Positions 47,602 to 59,277 of a stretch of 64,000 bases of DNA are shown here, piece after piece. This DNA is from Austwickia chelonae. GTDB taxonomy: Bacteria; Actinomycetota; Actinomycetes; Actinomycetales; Dermatophilaceae. The notes beneath the pieces are model-generated. The model saw only the letters and a list, made by a program, of their open reading frames with translations, was not told where the DNA came from and made no database searches. Both the position numbers and the translations under genes were made by a program. Position 1 is the first letter of the stretch, and every line of letters starts with the position of its first letter. The DNA lies in contig NZ_CP031447.1 of the NCBI RefSeq assembly GCF_003391095.1, positions 1,426,001-1,490,000 of the forward strand, in the 5' to 3' direction.

Positions 47602-47694
47602 TCGCACGGGAGAGTCTCGACCGGCCTCAGTGTCGAGGTCGAGCGCCGAAGGGGCAAGCATCCCCGGAACCTCTCAGGCACCCGGACCGTGCGA
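47602..47694 (+). promoter_or_regulatory. Glycine riboswitch upstream of gcvP
   Basis: The closing stem P1 is perfect: TCGCACGG (47602-47609) pairs with CCGTGCGA (47687-47694). Inside are the conserved glycine-aptamer blocks GGGAGA, GCCGAAGGGGCAAG and CTCTCAGGCACC. Only one aptamer is evident. The downstream 80 nt contain GGCACC (47698-47703) and GGTGCC (47756-47761), which can pair and form the expression platform in front of the gcvP ribosome site. Glycine binding would be expected to switch gcvP on. Confidence 0.9.
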
Positions 47695-47777
47695 TCAGGC
47701 ACCTTGAAGCCCTGGCCGGGTGACAAGCGGGGGAGCACGCGACGCCGCGTCTGCGGTGCCGGACTCTAGGAGCGCCC

Positions 47778-50657
<2,880 letters not shown>

Positions 50658-50695
50658 ATCTCCAATGTCTCCGCAGGGCGCGAACAGCCTGCTGA

Positions 50696-50761
50696 GGTGA
50701 TTTGAGGGCGGATCTTGCGCCGGCCCGCGGGCCGGCGCAAGATCCGCCCTCAAATATCACC
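50696..50761. terminator. 54-bp perfect palindrome after gcvP, extendable to 66 bp
   Basis: Positions 50701-50754 read identically on both strands: each 27-base half begins TTTGAGGGCGGATCTTGCG toward the centre, and there is no unpaired loop base. With small bulges GGTGAT and ATCACC extend the stem outward. It lies between gcvP and the ligase gene. As RNA it would form a very stable hairpin ending in an A-rich to T-rich flank (TTT/AAA), so terminator function is likely; as DNA it could extrude a cruciform. Confidence 0.85.
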
Positions 50762-50862
50762 GGAGGAATGTTCCAGGTGCGCATTCTGCGGCAGATGTGT
50801 TTTCCTCGAAAAGCCAAGGCGGTCATGGGCCGTTGCCGGATTTTCCAGGAAGGTCGTGGACG

Positions 50863-52356
50863 ATGGGAGCTGAGGTCGCCGGAGCGGAATGGAGCAACCA
50901 GGAACGTCAGCGGTACCGGGAGAAGGTCAGCCAGGATCTCGATGTCTTCGAGAGAATGCTTGCCACGCACAGTTTTGATATCGACACTCCGACCACGGGT
51001 TTCGAGATCGAGATGAGCCTGGTCGACGACAACCTGCGTCCCAGTCGCACCAATGCTGAACTCCTTCGTTTGCTGAATGACCCGGAAACAGTTCCTGAGC
51101 TGGGTAAATTCAATATCGAAATGAACATTGCCCCCCGGATCATGGTCGGTGACGATGCCTTCGGCCTGGAGGGCGAACTCCGTGAACGACTGCAGGGTGT
51201 TCGCGAGACCGGACGGCAAGTGGCTTGCCGTCCGGTGCCCATCGGTGTGCTCCCCACCCTGATGCCGGAGGATCTCGGGGAGGGATGGATGACCTCGAAC
51301 AACCGTTATGCGGCGCTCAACGACGCGATCATGCGCGCCCGGGGCGAGGACATCCTGATCGACATCGAAGGTCCTTCCGGAGAGCATGTCGCCTTCTACA
51401 GCAGCTCAATAGCTCCTGAATCCGCTTGTACTTCATTGCAATTACATCTCCAGGTGGCGCCGCAGAAGTTCGCCAAGGTGTGGAATGCTGCGCAGGCCCT
51501 CGCCGGGCCCCAGGTCGCCATCGGAGCGAACTCGCCCTTCTTCTGCGGGAAAGCGCTCTGGCACGAGAGCCGCATCGAACTCTTCCGTCAAGCCGCTGAC
51601 ACCCGATCGGTGGAACTGGTCAACCAAGGGGTCCGCCCCAGGGTCCCTTTCGGTGACCGGTGGATCACTTCCATCTTCGATCTCTTCGAGGACAACGTCC
51701 GCTATTACCCGGCGCTGCTGGCTGAGATATCGGACGAGGACCCGGTGAGTACCGTCGAAAAAGGAACGGCGCCCCAACTCGCTGAATTGATGCTCCACAA
51801 TGGCACCGTCTATCGCTGGAACAGGCCTATCTACGACACCATGGACGGGCGCCCCCATCTGCGTGTGGAGAATCGGGTTCTCCCTTCCGGGCCCACCGTC
51901 GTGGACATGATGGCCAATGCTGTCTTCTATTACGGGCTGCTCGCGGTACTGGCCAATGACGAACGTCCGGTATGGACGCAGATGAGTTTCTCCGCCGCCG
52001 AATCGAATTTCGTGAGTTGTGCCCGCGAAGGAATGATGGGGCGTATGTATTGGCCGGGATTCTCCACGGTCACCGCGGATGAACTGGCCTTACGGCATCT
52101 CCTCCCCATGGCCCATGACGGTCTTGCCGGCGCCGGGGTCTCCTCCAAGGTCGCCAACCGCTACCTAAGGGTCATCGAAGGACGCTGCCTTTCCCGGCAG
52201 AATGGAGCCATGTGGCAGCTGGACTGCGTGCGCAGATTGGAGGGTCGCGGCGCGGACCGGCTTCGGGCGCTACAGGAGATGCTGCGCCTGTATCTCGAAG
52301 GTGTTGACGCCGACGAACCGGTGCACACCTGGCCCTTGCCCTTCGAGCAGGACTAG
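50863..52356 (+). CDS. Glutamate-cysteine ligase family (GCS2-like) protein
   Basis: The 497-residue protein belongs to the carboxylate-amine ligase/glutamate-cysteine ligase superfamily. Recognisable blocks are TTGFEIEMSLVDDNLRPSRTNAELL and ELGKFNIEMNIAPR near the N-terminus, ACTSLQLHLQVAP in the middle, and RPHLRVENRVLPSGPTVVDMMANA toward the end. Actinobacteria usually make mycothiol, not glutathione, and many such homologues ligate other amines to glutamate, so the substrate is uncertain. I use the ATG at 50863, behind AGGAAGG; the frame is open 22 codons further upstream. It stands alone between the gcvP palindrome and the OsmC gene. Confidence 0.85.
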   Translation: MGAEVAGAEWSNQERQRYREKVSQDLDVFERMLATHSFDIDTPTTGFEIEMSLVDDNLRPSRTNAELLRLLNDPETVPELGKFNIEMNIAPRIMVGDDAFGLEGELRERLQGVRETGRQVACRPVPIGVLPTLMPEDLGEGWMTSNNRYAALNDAIMRARGEDILIDIEGPSGEHVAFYSSSIAPESACTSLQLHLQVAPQKFAKVWNAAQALAGPQVAIGANSPFFCGKALWHESRIELFRQAADTRSVELVNQGVRPRVPFGDRWITSIFDLFEDNVRYYPALLAEISDEDPVSTVEKGTAPQLAELMLHNGTVYRWNRPIYDTMDGRPHLRVENRVLPSGPTVVDMMANAVFYYGLLAVLANDERPVWTQMSFSAAESNFVSCAREGMMGRMYWPGFSTVTADELALRHLLPMAHDGLAGAGVSSKVANRYLRVIEGRCLSRQNGAMWQLDCVRRLEGRGADRLRALQEMLRLYLEGVDADEPVHTWPLPFEQD

Positions 52357-52439
52357 CTGAGGTCTCGTCGACGGCGCACTTCGACCTACCACGGGAAGCC
52401 CCCGCGGTGTCCCTGCAGCGGTATGCCAACCTTGGGCCC

Positions 52440-52910
52440 ATGACCGAGAACACCCAGGACCGGACCGCTCACGCCCCCACCACATCCGGGGACCGTCGTG
52501 AAGTCACCGTCGAACGACTCGGCGCTGGATTCGTCGCCCGTAACGCCGAAGGCAACAGCCTCGAGTTCGGGGACACCGCAGCCGGCCAGCTCAACCCGAT
52601 CGAGATGCTCCTGGCCGCTATCGGCGGCTGCGCGGCGATCGACGTCGTCACCCTGACCGACCGTCGGGCCGAGACGACGACCTTCCAGGTCACCATCGGT
52701 GCCGACAAGCTCCGGGACGAACTCCACAACCACCTCGGACCCGTCGACGTGCGCTTCGACGTGCGCTTCGACGGACCGGGCAAGGAGGACGCCGAGTCAG
52801 TGCTGCCCAATGCCGTACGCATGGCACAGGACCGACTGTGTACTGTGAGCCGCACTGTCAGCCTCGGAACTCCCGTCGACATGGGATTGGTGTCGGACAC
52901 CACGGAGTGA
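52440..52910 (+). CDS. OsmC-family protein
   Basis: The 156-residue OsmC/Ohr-fold protein has the two redox cysteines expected of peroxide-reducing members: one in LLAAIGGCAAIDVV and one in QDRLCTVSRTVSLG. Such enzymes use thiol chemistry to reduce organic peroxides; this subgroup's physiological substrate is not known. The ATG at 52440 is used, although an in-frame GTG at 52407 exists. A good hairpin terminator follows. Position after a ligase of the glutamate-cysteine type is suggestive of thiol metabolism, but the link is only contextual. Confidence 0.87.
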   Translation: MTENTQDRTAHAPTTSGDRREVTVERLGAGFVARNAEGNSLEFGDTAAGQLNPIEMLLAAIGGCAAIDVVTLTDRRAETTTFQVTIGADKLRDELHNHLGPVDVRFDVRFDGPGKEDAESVLPNAVRMAQDRLCTVSRTVSLGTPVDMGLVSDTTE

Positions 52911-52919
52911 GGAGAGCGC

Positions 52920-52952
52920 AGGGGCCCGCCCGGCGACGGAGAACGGGCCCCT
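52920..52952 (+). terminator. Hairpin terminator after the OsmC gene
   Basis: AGGGGCCCG pairs with CGGGCCCCT around a 15-nt loop, ten bases after the stop codon. There is no T-run. Confidence 0.7.
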
Positions 52953-53034
52953 CGGCGCAGACGTCACGGGCGGTGTGGCCCGTAAGGACTAGGCTGACCT
53001 CCAGTCGACCTGTTGCTTTGGGAGTTGATGCACC

Positions 53035-54246
53035 ATGACCGTTCGCCGCGTAGCACTGCTGACCGCGGGCGGATTCGCCCCGTGCCTGTCCTCCGCCGTC
53101 GGCGGTCTCATCGAGCGTTACACCGAGATCGCGCCGGACGTGGAGATCATCGCGTACAAGCACGGCTACCAGGGCCTGCTCACCGGTGACTACCTGACGG
53201 TGACCGACGAGGTGCGTCAGAACGCCGCACTGCTGCACCAGTACGGTGGATCCCCGATGGGGAATTCCCGGGTGAAGCTGACCAACACCGCTGACCTCGT
53301 CAAGCGTGGGCTGATCCCCGACGACGGAACCGATCCGCTGGCTTTCGCCGCGGAGCGACTCACCGCGGACGGCGTCGACGTGCTGCACACCATCGGTGGG
53401 GACGACACCAACACCACTGCGGCCGACCTGGCGGCGCACCTGGAGAAGACCGGCCACCACCTCGTGGTCGTCGGCCTGCCGAAGACCATCGACAACGACA
53501 TCGTGCCGATCCGTCAGTCCCTCGGCGCGATGACCGCCGCCGAACAGGGCGCCCGGTTCGCGGAGAATGTCGTCGCCGAACACAACTCCGGTTCGCGGAT
53601 GCTCATCATCCACGAGGTCATGGGCCGTAACTGTGGATGGCTGACCGCCGCCACCGCCCGCGACTACCGTCGTTGGCTCGACGGTCGTGAGTGGCTGCCC
53701 GAGTTCGGCCTCTCCCGGGAGGCCTGGGAGATCCACGGGGTCTATGTCCCCGAGGTCGACCTCGACATCGATGCCGAAGCCGTCCGGCTCAAGCAGGTCA
53801 TGGACAGCGTGGGCAATGTCAACATCTTCCTCTCCGAGGGAGCCGGGGTCTCCGACATCGTCGCGCTCATGGAGAAGAACGGCGAAGAGGTTCCCCGCGA
53901 CGCCTTCGGGCACGTCCGCCTGAACGAGATCAACCCCGGGGCCTGGTTCGGGAAGCAGTTCGCCGAGAAGCTCGGCGCGGAGAAGGTTCTCGTGCAGAAG
54001 TCCGGCTACTTCTCCCGCTCGGCAGCAGCCAATGACGCAGATCTGGCACTCATCAAGCAGATGACCGACCTCGCGGTCGAGGCGGCTCTCGCCGGTACCC
54101 CTGGGGTCATCGGAAATGACGAGGAGCGGGGTGATGAGCTGCGTCCGATCGAGTTCGAGCGGATCGCGGGACACAAGCCCTTCGACCACACCCAGGAGTG
54201 GTTCACCACGATGCTGTCCGAGATCGGGCAGACGCGAGCATCCTGA
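53035..54246 (+). CDS. pfp: Pyrophosphate-dependent 6-phosphofructokinase
   Basis: The 403-residue enzyme phosphorylates fructose 6-phosphate, reversibly, with pyrophosphate in place of ATP. The diagnostic residues are in IGGDDTNTT (residues 120-127): the GGDD form, with Asp124, is associated with PPi use, whereas ATP enzymes have Gly there. The following PKTIDND (149-155), with Lys150, also fits PPi enzymes. The FAENVVAEHNSGSRMLIIHEVMGRNCGWLTA block and KLGAEKVLVQKSGYFSRSA are typical of this long actinobacterial clade. Start is ATG. A strong hairpin follows. The gene is monocistronic. Confidence 0.93.
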   Translation: MTVRRVALLTAGGFAPCLSSAVGGLIERYTEIAPDVEIIAYKHGYQGLLTGDYLTVTDEVRQNAALLHQYGGSPMGNSRVKLTNTADLVKRGLIPDDGTDPLAFAAERLTADGVDVLHTIGGDDTNTTAADLAAHLEKTGHHLVVVGLPKTIDNDIVPIRQSLGAMTAAEQGARFAENVVAEHNSGSRMLIIHEVMGRNCGWLTAATARDYRRWLDGREWLPEFGLSREAWEIHGVYVPEVDLDIDAEAVRLKQVMDSVGNVNIFLSEGAGVSDIVALMEKNGEEVPRDAFGHVRLNEINPGAWFGKQFAEKLGAEKVLVQKSGYFSRSAAANDADLALIKQMTDLAVEAALAGTPGVIGNDEERGDELRPIEFERIAGHKPFDHTQEWFTTMLSEIGQTRAS

Positions 54247-54598
54247 CCCGGAGCTGTCGCCCAGCGGGGTGACAACGTTCTCAGCCACCTGATGGTGGAC
54301 ATGACGGACGACCGAAGATGGGACGAGGGCCCGGCGGCATCAGCCGCCGGGCCCTCGTTGCGTCACGGTCGTCGGACGGAGGGACCGTCCGACGCCACGC
54401 TGGGCTGCCCTTGCCCTGGGCTGAGGGGCGCGCTGACGAAAAGCTTTTAAATTGCTCATATCCGGTGCTGTGTTGCCGATCACCCTCAGAGGCCCTTTCG
54501 GGCGTTCGTGTGCCCGAGGCCCGTGTTCGTGTACGGCCGGATCCTGCACCTGCAGGCGTCCGGTGATGCCGACGTAGTCGAGGCAAGGAGTACATCTA
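54247..54598. other. Intergenic region between pfp and the amidase gene
   Basis: These 352 bp contain the pfp terminator and then a probable promoter and leader for the amidase gene. An AT-rich patch (AAAAGCTTTTAAATTGCTCA, 54439-54458) stands out in GC-rich DNA and is the best promoter candidate. The following 140 nt include inverted GGCCC/GGGCC elements around 54490-54530. I see no open frame with protein-like features and cannot match the leader to a known riboswitch. Confidence 0.45.
54325..54356. terminator. Hairpin terminator after pfp
   Basis: GAGGGCCCGGCGGC pairs perfectly with GCCGCCGGGCCCTC around the loop ATCA, 78 bp after the pfp stop. Confidence 0.85.
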
Positions 54599-56629
54599 GT
54601 GTGGTTGCGACGTCTGACCCCTTTGATCGGAGGCGTGCTGTGCGCGCCTCTGTTCGTCGTCCTTCCCATGGAACTCAGCGTGGCCACGCCGAGCCCGCAC
54701 CCTGTTCAGGGCACGGAGTCCGAATCGGCGATGGTCGACCCCACCCCGGACGTGTCCTCATCGCCGCGGGTCTCTTCCCAGGAACTCGGTGAGGCGCGCA
54801 AACAGCTGTCCACTGATTCAGCAGGCGCCAAGGATCTCCCTGCGACGGGGGTGTCTGTTTTGAAGACCACCGGGTCGGCGACGGCCAACCCGCAGCTCGC
54901 TGCGGTGGCGGTGACCTGGGACCGGGGGACAGCGGGCCAGTCGGTGCCGCAGATCCGGACGAAGAAGAGCGGATCCTGGGGCGCCTGGGAGACCATGACG
55001 GTTGACGACGGATCAGGTCCGGATGCGGACCGGGCCAGCTTGAAGGCCAAGAGCAGACAGGGCAGTGAGCTCTACATGGTCTCCGGCGCCAGCGAGGTGC
55101 AGGCTCGGATCATCGGTGCGCCGGGGAAAGCGCCGAGCGATCCCAGGCTGACCGTGATCGACCCCGGTCGCTCAGCAGCTGATGAGACCGTGGGCACGGC
55201 CCAGGTGGGTGCGGCCAATGCGGTGGCTCCACGGCCGAATATCTACACCCGGGCACAGTGGGGCGCGGACGAGTCCTGGCGTACCGGGACCCCGCAGAGC
55301 AACAACCCCCGGGGCATCGTCATCCACCACACGGCGGACACCAACAACTACTCCGCTGCGATGGTGCCGGGCATGTTGCGGTCGATGTACCGCTATGCCA
55401 CGAAGACCCTCGGTTGGGATGACATCGCCTACAACTTCATCATCGACCGTTGGGGCCGGATCTGGCAGGGACGTGCCTGGCTCTACCCGGACCAGCCGGT
55501 CTTCCCCGCAGCACAGCTGAGCAACAACGACCGTGCCGTCGGGGTCTCGATGTTGGGCAACTATGAGAGTGAAGTGCTCTCCTCAGCGGCCCGGAACTCC
55601 TTGGTGAGCCTGTTGGCCTGGAAGTCGAGCTTGCACGGCATCAATCCCAGCGGGTCACTGATGATGTACAACAACAAGACCGGGCGAAACGAGTGGATGT
55701 CGGCGATCAACAGTCACCGGGACCACTACTACACGGCATGTCCAGGTGCGAATCTCTACCCGTTGGTGCCGGCGATACGACGTGAGGTGATCGCACGGGT
55801 CGCAGCCTCCTCCGGCGGTGGTGGCGGTGGCGGGGCGAGCCAACCGGTGAAGCCGGCGACCTCGGTCTTCCGTGATTTCGACGGGATGTCCGATTCGGAC
55901 ATCCTCGGCCGGGATGCCCAGAGCAGGTTGACGCTGTCCAGCCCGGACGGCAAGGGCAATATGACGGCGATGGAGCTCATCGGCGGGCCCGGCTGGGGCT
56001 CCTTCGACATGGTGTCCATCGTGGGCGACTGGGATGGTGACGGCGCCCTGGACGTGGTGGCGCGGCACCCACGTACCGCCGATCTGTGGTTGTACCCCGG
56101 GAATGGTCAGGGTGGTTTCCTGACGGCGCGGGTGATCGGGCGAGGGTGGAACGACATGCAGACCATCGTCGCGCCGGGGGACTGGGACGGGGACGGAAAA
56201 CCGGACCTGATCGGGGTCAACCGGGTCAACGGAAAGATGTATTTCTACGGGGGCAATGGCAAAGGCGGATTCGCCAAGGCCAGTGTCGCTATCGGTCAGG
56301 GCTGGGGAGGGATCAAATCCTTCGCCGGTGTCGGTGATTGGAAAGGTGATGGCAAGCCTGCCTTGGCCGGGGTGACCTTCGATGGCCTGGGAGTAATGTA
56401 TTACGGCTCAGGCAAGGGCACTTTCGCTGGTCAGGAGAATCAGCCAGGATCCTGGGGTGCATTCTCCGCTCTCGTGGGTATCAGCAATGCTTATGGCGAC
56501 AAGAAGGCCGGAATTCTCGGGGTGACACCTGAGGGGAAGGCCTCCTTCGGGACAAGGTCGGAGAATGGCACGGTGAGCTGGAAGGGCATCGGCCGCTCCT
56601 ACGCCGGATACCACGTCTACGCAGGCTGA
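54599..56629 (+). CDS. Secreted N-acetylmuramoyl-L-alanine amidase with C-terminal VCBS/FG-GAP-type repeats
   Basis: The 676-residue protein starts at a GTG with AAGGAG nine bases upstream and has a Sec signal (WLRRLTPLIGGVLCAPLFVV). Residues about 65-215 form an N-terminal region of unknown role. The amidase_2/PGRP domain follows (YTRAQWGADESWR, then VIHHTADTNNYS, YNFIIDRWGRIWQGRAW, NSHRDHYYTACPG), with zinc-ligand His and Cys residues present. It should cleave the amide between muramic acid and L-Ala in peptidoglycan. A Gly/Ser linker leads to four or so repeats with D-W-D-G-D-G patterns (VGDWDGDGALDVVARHP, PGDWDGDGKPDLIGV), resembling calcium-binding VCBS/FG-GAP repeats, probably for wall or surface binding. 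Confidence 0.92.
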   Translation: MWLRRLTPLIGGVLCAPLFVVLPMELSVATPSPHPVQGTESESAMVDPTPDVSSSPRVSSQELGEARKQLSTDSAGAKDLPATGVSVLKTTGSATANPQLAAVAVTWDRGTAGQSVPQIRTKKSGSWGAWETMTVDDGSGPDADRASLKAKSRQGSELYMVSGASEVQARIIGAPGKAPSDPRLTVIDPGRSAADETVGTAQVGAANAVAPRPNIYTRAQWGADESWRTGTPQSNNPRGIVIHHTADTNNYSAAMVPGMLRSMYRYATKTLGWDDIAYNFIIDRWGRIWQGRAWLYPDQPVFPAAQLSNNDRAVGVSMLGNYESEVLSSAARNSLVSLLAWKSSLHGINPSGSLMMYNNKTGRNEWMSAINSHRDHYYTACPGANLYPLVPAIRREVIARVAASSGGGGGGGASQPVKPATSVFRDFDGMSDSDILGRDAQSRLTLSSPDGKGNMTAMELIGGPGWGSFDMVSIVGDWDGDGALDVVARHPRTADLWLYPGNGQGGFLTARVIGRGWNDMQTIVAPGDWDGDGKPDLIGVNRVNGKMYFYGGNGKGGFAKASVAIGQGWGGIKSFAGVGDWKGDGKPALAGVTFDGLGVMYYGSGKGTFAGQENQPGSWGAFSALVGISNAYGDKKAGILGVTPEGKASFGTRSENGTVSWKGIGRSYAGYHVYAG

Positions 56630-56647
56630 TCCAGGATAGTGGCGAGC

Positions 56648-56695
56648 AACAGGTCTGTGGCTGGTGAGGGTCGACTCACTAGCCACAGACCTGTT
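56648..56695. terminator. Long hairpin terminator after the amidase gene
   Basis: AACAGGTCTGTGGCT (56648-56662) pairs perfectly with AGCCACAGACCTGTT (56681-56695), and GTGAG/CTCAC extends the stem inward. This gives about 20 pairs, starting 19 bp after the amidase stop. Confidence 0.88.
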
Positions 56696-56714
56696 CTCTG
56701 CCAATACTGAGGTA

Positions 56715-57695
56715 GTGGAAAAAGCGAGCCAGGGTGCCCCCGCAGTAGACAGAGCTCATCTGACAAGATTTGCATGGCTGGCCATCTTCATCGCCTTAGC
56801 CACGATTGGCCTGAAAACCGGAGCCTATGTGGTGACAGGCTCAGTGGGTCTTCTTTCTGACGCTGCAGAATCTGTGGTCAATCTGGTCGCTGCCATCGTG
56901 GCGCTGGTCGCGTTGAAAGTATCGTCCAGGCCGGCCGATGAAAGTCATCATTTCGGCCATGCGAAGGCTGAATATTTCTCGGCCGCCGTTGAGGGCGGAA
57001 TGATCGTGGTGGCGGCGTGCTTCATCGTCGTCACCGCGGTACGTCGTTTCCTGGACCCTCAGCCTCTGGAGAACGTGGGGGTCGGGCTGGCGGTGAGCGT
57101 CCTCGCTTCGGTCCTGAACGGGGCCACCGCGATGGTCCTCATCCGAGCCGGGCGGAAGTACCGCTCGCTGACCTTGATCGCCGACGGCAAGCATCTGATG
57201 ACCGATGTGTGGACCTCGGTCGGTGTCGTCGGTGGTGTCTTGCTCGTGGGACTGACCGGATGGGAGCGCCTCGACCCGATCGTCGCGATGGCGGTGGGGA
57301 TCAACATCATCGTCACCGGGTACCAGCTGCTGCACTCCTCCGTGGACGGGCTGATGGACCGGTCCTGGCCTGCCGAGGAAAACACCCGTTTTGCCTCGGT
57401 CTTCGCCGAGTTCACCAGCGATCAGGTGAAATTCCACGCACTACGTACTCGGGAGGCCGGACATCAACGTTTCGCCGAGGTCCACGTCCTGGTTCCGGGG
57501 GAGTGGACGGTCCAGCGCGGACACAACCTGGTGGAAGAGGTCGAGTCCCGGGTCCACCGAGATTTCCCGGACGTACAGATCATCTGCCATCTCGAGCCCT
57601 TGGAAGATCCTCGGTCGTACGGCGACTATCCGACCGAGGTAGCCATCGTCGAACGCAGCAGAGGGTCAGGCACCCACTGCCCCACCGCTGGTTGA
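56715..57695 (+). CDS. Cation diffusion facilitator family transporter
   Basis: This CDF transporter exports divalent metal ions (Zn, Fe, Mn or similar) in exchange for protons. The membrane domain has the paired metal-site motifs [11 protein letters not shown] and [12 protein letters not shown], and the [13 protein letters not shown] loop typical of the FieF-like branch. The C-terminal cytoplasmic domain ([21 protein letters not shown], then [12 protein letters not shown]) is the metal-sensing dimer module. I use the GTG at 56715 because the in-frame GTG at 56664 lies inside the amidase terminator hairpin; neither has a strong ribosome site. The 3' end overlaps the convergent permease gene by 30 bp. 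Confidence 0.9.
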   Translation: MEKASQGAPAVDRAHLTRFAWLAIFIALATIGLKTGAYVVTGSVGLLSDAAESVVNLVAAIVALVALKVSSRPADESHHFGHAKAEYFSAAVEGGMIVVAACFIVVTAVRRFLDPQPLENVGVGLAVSVLASVLNGATAMVLIRAGRKYRSLTLIADGKHLMTDVWTSVGVVGGVLLVGLTGWERLDPIVAMAVGINIIVTGYQLLHSSVDGLMDRSWPAEENTRFASVFAEFTSDQVKFHALRTREAGHQRFAEVHVLVPGEWTVQRGHNLVEEVESRVHRDFPDVQIICHLEPLEDPRSYGDYPTEVAIVERSRGSGTHCPTAG

Positions 57696-59150
57696 TGCCG
57701 ACGGAGGGGTCGTCGCCGCCGAGGTCCCCTCCGTGCCGGTCTCGTCGACGAGCTCGGGCTGGGCCCGTCCGTCCTCACGTACCCACACCCGGTAGGCCAC
57801 GAGCAGGAAGAGCATCCAGACGAGTCCGACGACCAAAGCGACCCGGGTGTCGGGGAACCAGCCGAGCATCACGATGACGAAAGCCATGAAAGCAACTGCT
57901 GCGTAGGAAGCCACCGGCCAGAACGGAACCGGGAACTCCGAGGCGGCGCGCCCCTGCGCGGCGATCTCCCGCCGCATCGCGATGTGCGACAGCAAAATCA
58001 TGATCCACACCCAGACGGTGGCGAAGGTCGCGATGGAAGCGATCGTCCGGAAAACGTCCTCGGGCATGAGCGCGTTCAACACGGCCGCGAGAAGCAGCGC
58101 GACACACATCACGATCACGGTCAGCCAGGGAACTCCGTGACGGGAGACCGAGGCGAAAGCCTTGGGTGCCTGTCCTTGCTGTGCGAGCCCGTACAACATG
58201 CGGCCGGCTGCGAAGGTATCGGAGTTGATCGCAGACAGCGCAGCCGAGATGACCACGACGTTGAGGACGCTGGCGGCTGCGGGAACCCCCAATGCGCTGA
58301 AGATCTGTACGAACGGGCTGGCCTTGTTGTTGATCTGGTTCCAGGGGACCAGCGACATGATGACGACCATCGTGCACACGTAGAAGAGCAGGATGCGCAC
58401 CGGCACCGAGTTCACGGCCTTGGGAATAGCACGTTTGGGGTCATCGGCCTCACCCGCGGTGATGCCGACGCTCTCGACTCCACCGAAGGCGAACATGACA
58501 ATGGTCAGCGCAGCGAGGACACCTCCGATGCCATGGGGTGCGAACCCGCCGTGGGAAGTCAGGTTCTCCGGGCCCACGTCGACGCCGGGCGCGAAACTCA
58601 CCCCTTTGACCATCAGCGCGATACCGCCCAGAATCATCGCGATGATCGCGCCGACCTTCACGATCGTCAGCCAGAACTCGAGTTCGCCGAAGACCTTGAT
58701 CTTCCGGGTGTTCACCGCGCCGATGAACAGGATCACGGAGCACACCCAGATCCACTGAGGGGTGTGGGGGAACCAGAAACTCATGTACATGCCGAAGGCG
58801 GTGACATCGGCGACGGCGACCACGATCATTTCGAAGGCGAAGGACCATCCGGTGACGAATCCGGCGAACGGCCCGAGGTAGCGGGCCGCGTACTGGCCGA
58901 AAGAACCGGGCACCGGGTGACGTACAGCCATCTCGCCCAGCGCTCGCATCACCATGAAGACGGCGGCGCCGCCGATGAGATAGGTGATGATCACTGCGGG
59001 ACCGGCTTTGGCGATCGCTTCGGCCGAACCGTAGAACAAGCCGGTGCCGATGGCTGATCCGAGGGCGATGAACTGGATATGGCGCAGGGACAGCCCGCGG
59101 ACGAGGCCCCTTTCGGGTGTGGAACTGCTGACCTCGTTCTGATCGCCCAT
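57666..59150 (-). CDS. Amino acid permease (APC superfamily, AAT family)
   Basis: The 494-residue transporter has about 12 hydrophobic segments. The N-terminal signature is [27 protein letters not shown], followed by [27 protein letters not shown] and the cytoplasmic-loop block [28 protein letters not shown]. This is the AAT subfamily of proton-coupled amino-acid importers (related to ProY, CycA, GabP, AroP), and the exact substrate cannot be read off. The acidic, Ser/Thr-rich C-terminus is cytoplasmic. The start is an ATG behind a GAGGAAGC stretch. It is convergent with and overlaps the CDF gene. Confidence 0.92.
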   Translation of the reverse strand: MGDQNEVSSSTPERGLVRGLSLRHIQFIALGSAIGTGLFYGSAEAIAKAGPAVIITYLIGGAAVFMVMRALGEMAVRHPVPGSFGQYAARYLGPFAGFVTGWSFAFEMIVVAVADVTAFGMYMSFWFPHTPQWIWVCSVILFIGAVNTRKIKVFGELEFWLTIVKVGAIIAMILGGIALMVKGVSFAPGVDVGPENLTSHGGFAPHGIGGVLAALTIVMFAFGGVESVGITAGEADDPKRAIPKAVNSVPVRILLFYVCTMVVIMSLVPWNQINNKASPFVQIFSALGVPAAASVLNVVVISAALSAINSDTFAAGRMLYGLAQQGQAPKAFASVSRHGVPWLTVIVMCVALLLAAVLNALMPEDVFRTIASIATFATVWVWIMILLSHIAMRREIAAQGRAASEFPVPFWPVASYAAVAFMAFVIVMLGWFPDTRVALVVGLVWMLFLLVAYRVWVREDGRAQPELVDETGTEGTSAATTPPSASTSGGAVGA

Positions 59151-59277
59151 GATGCTTCCTCACTGTGGAGGGGGGTGTGCGCAGATCGCGCCGACCTCCC
59201 TTGCACAAACATCGTGACGCTACGCCCGCCATGCACGGATATCAGGGCATGTCTGTGATTCGAGACAGTGATTCCCG

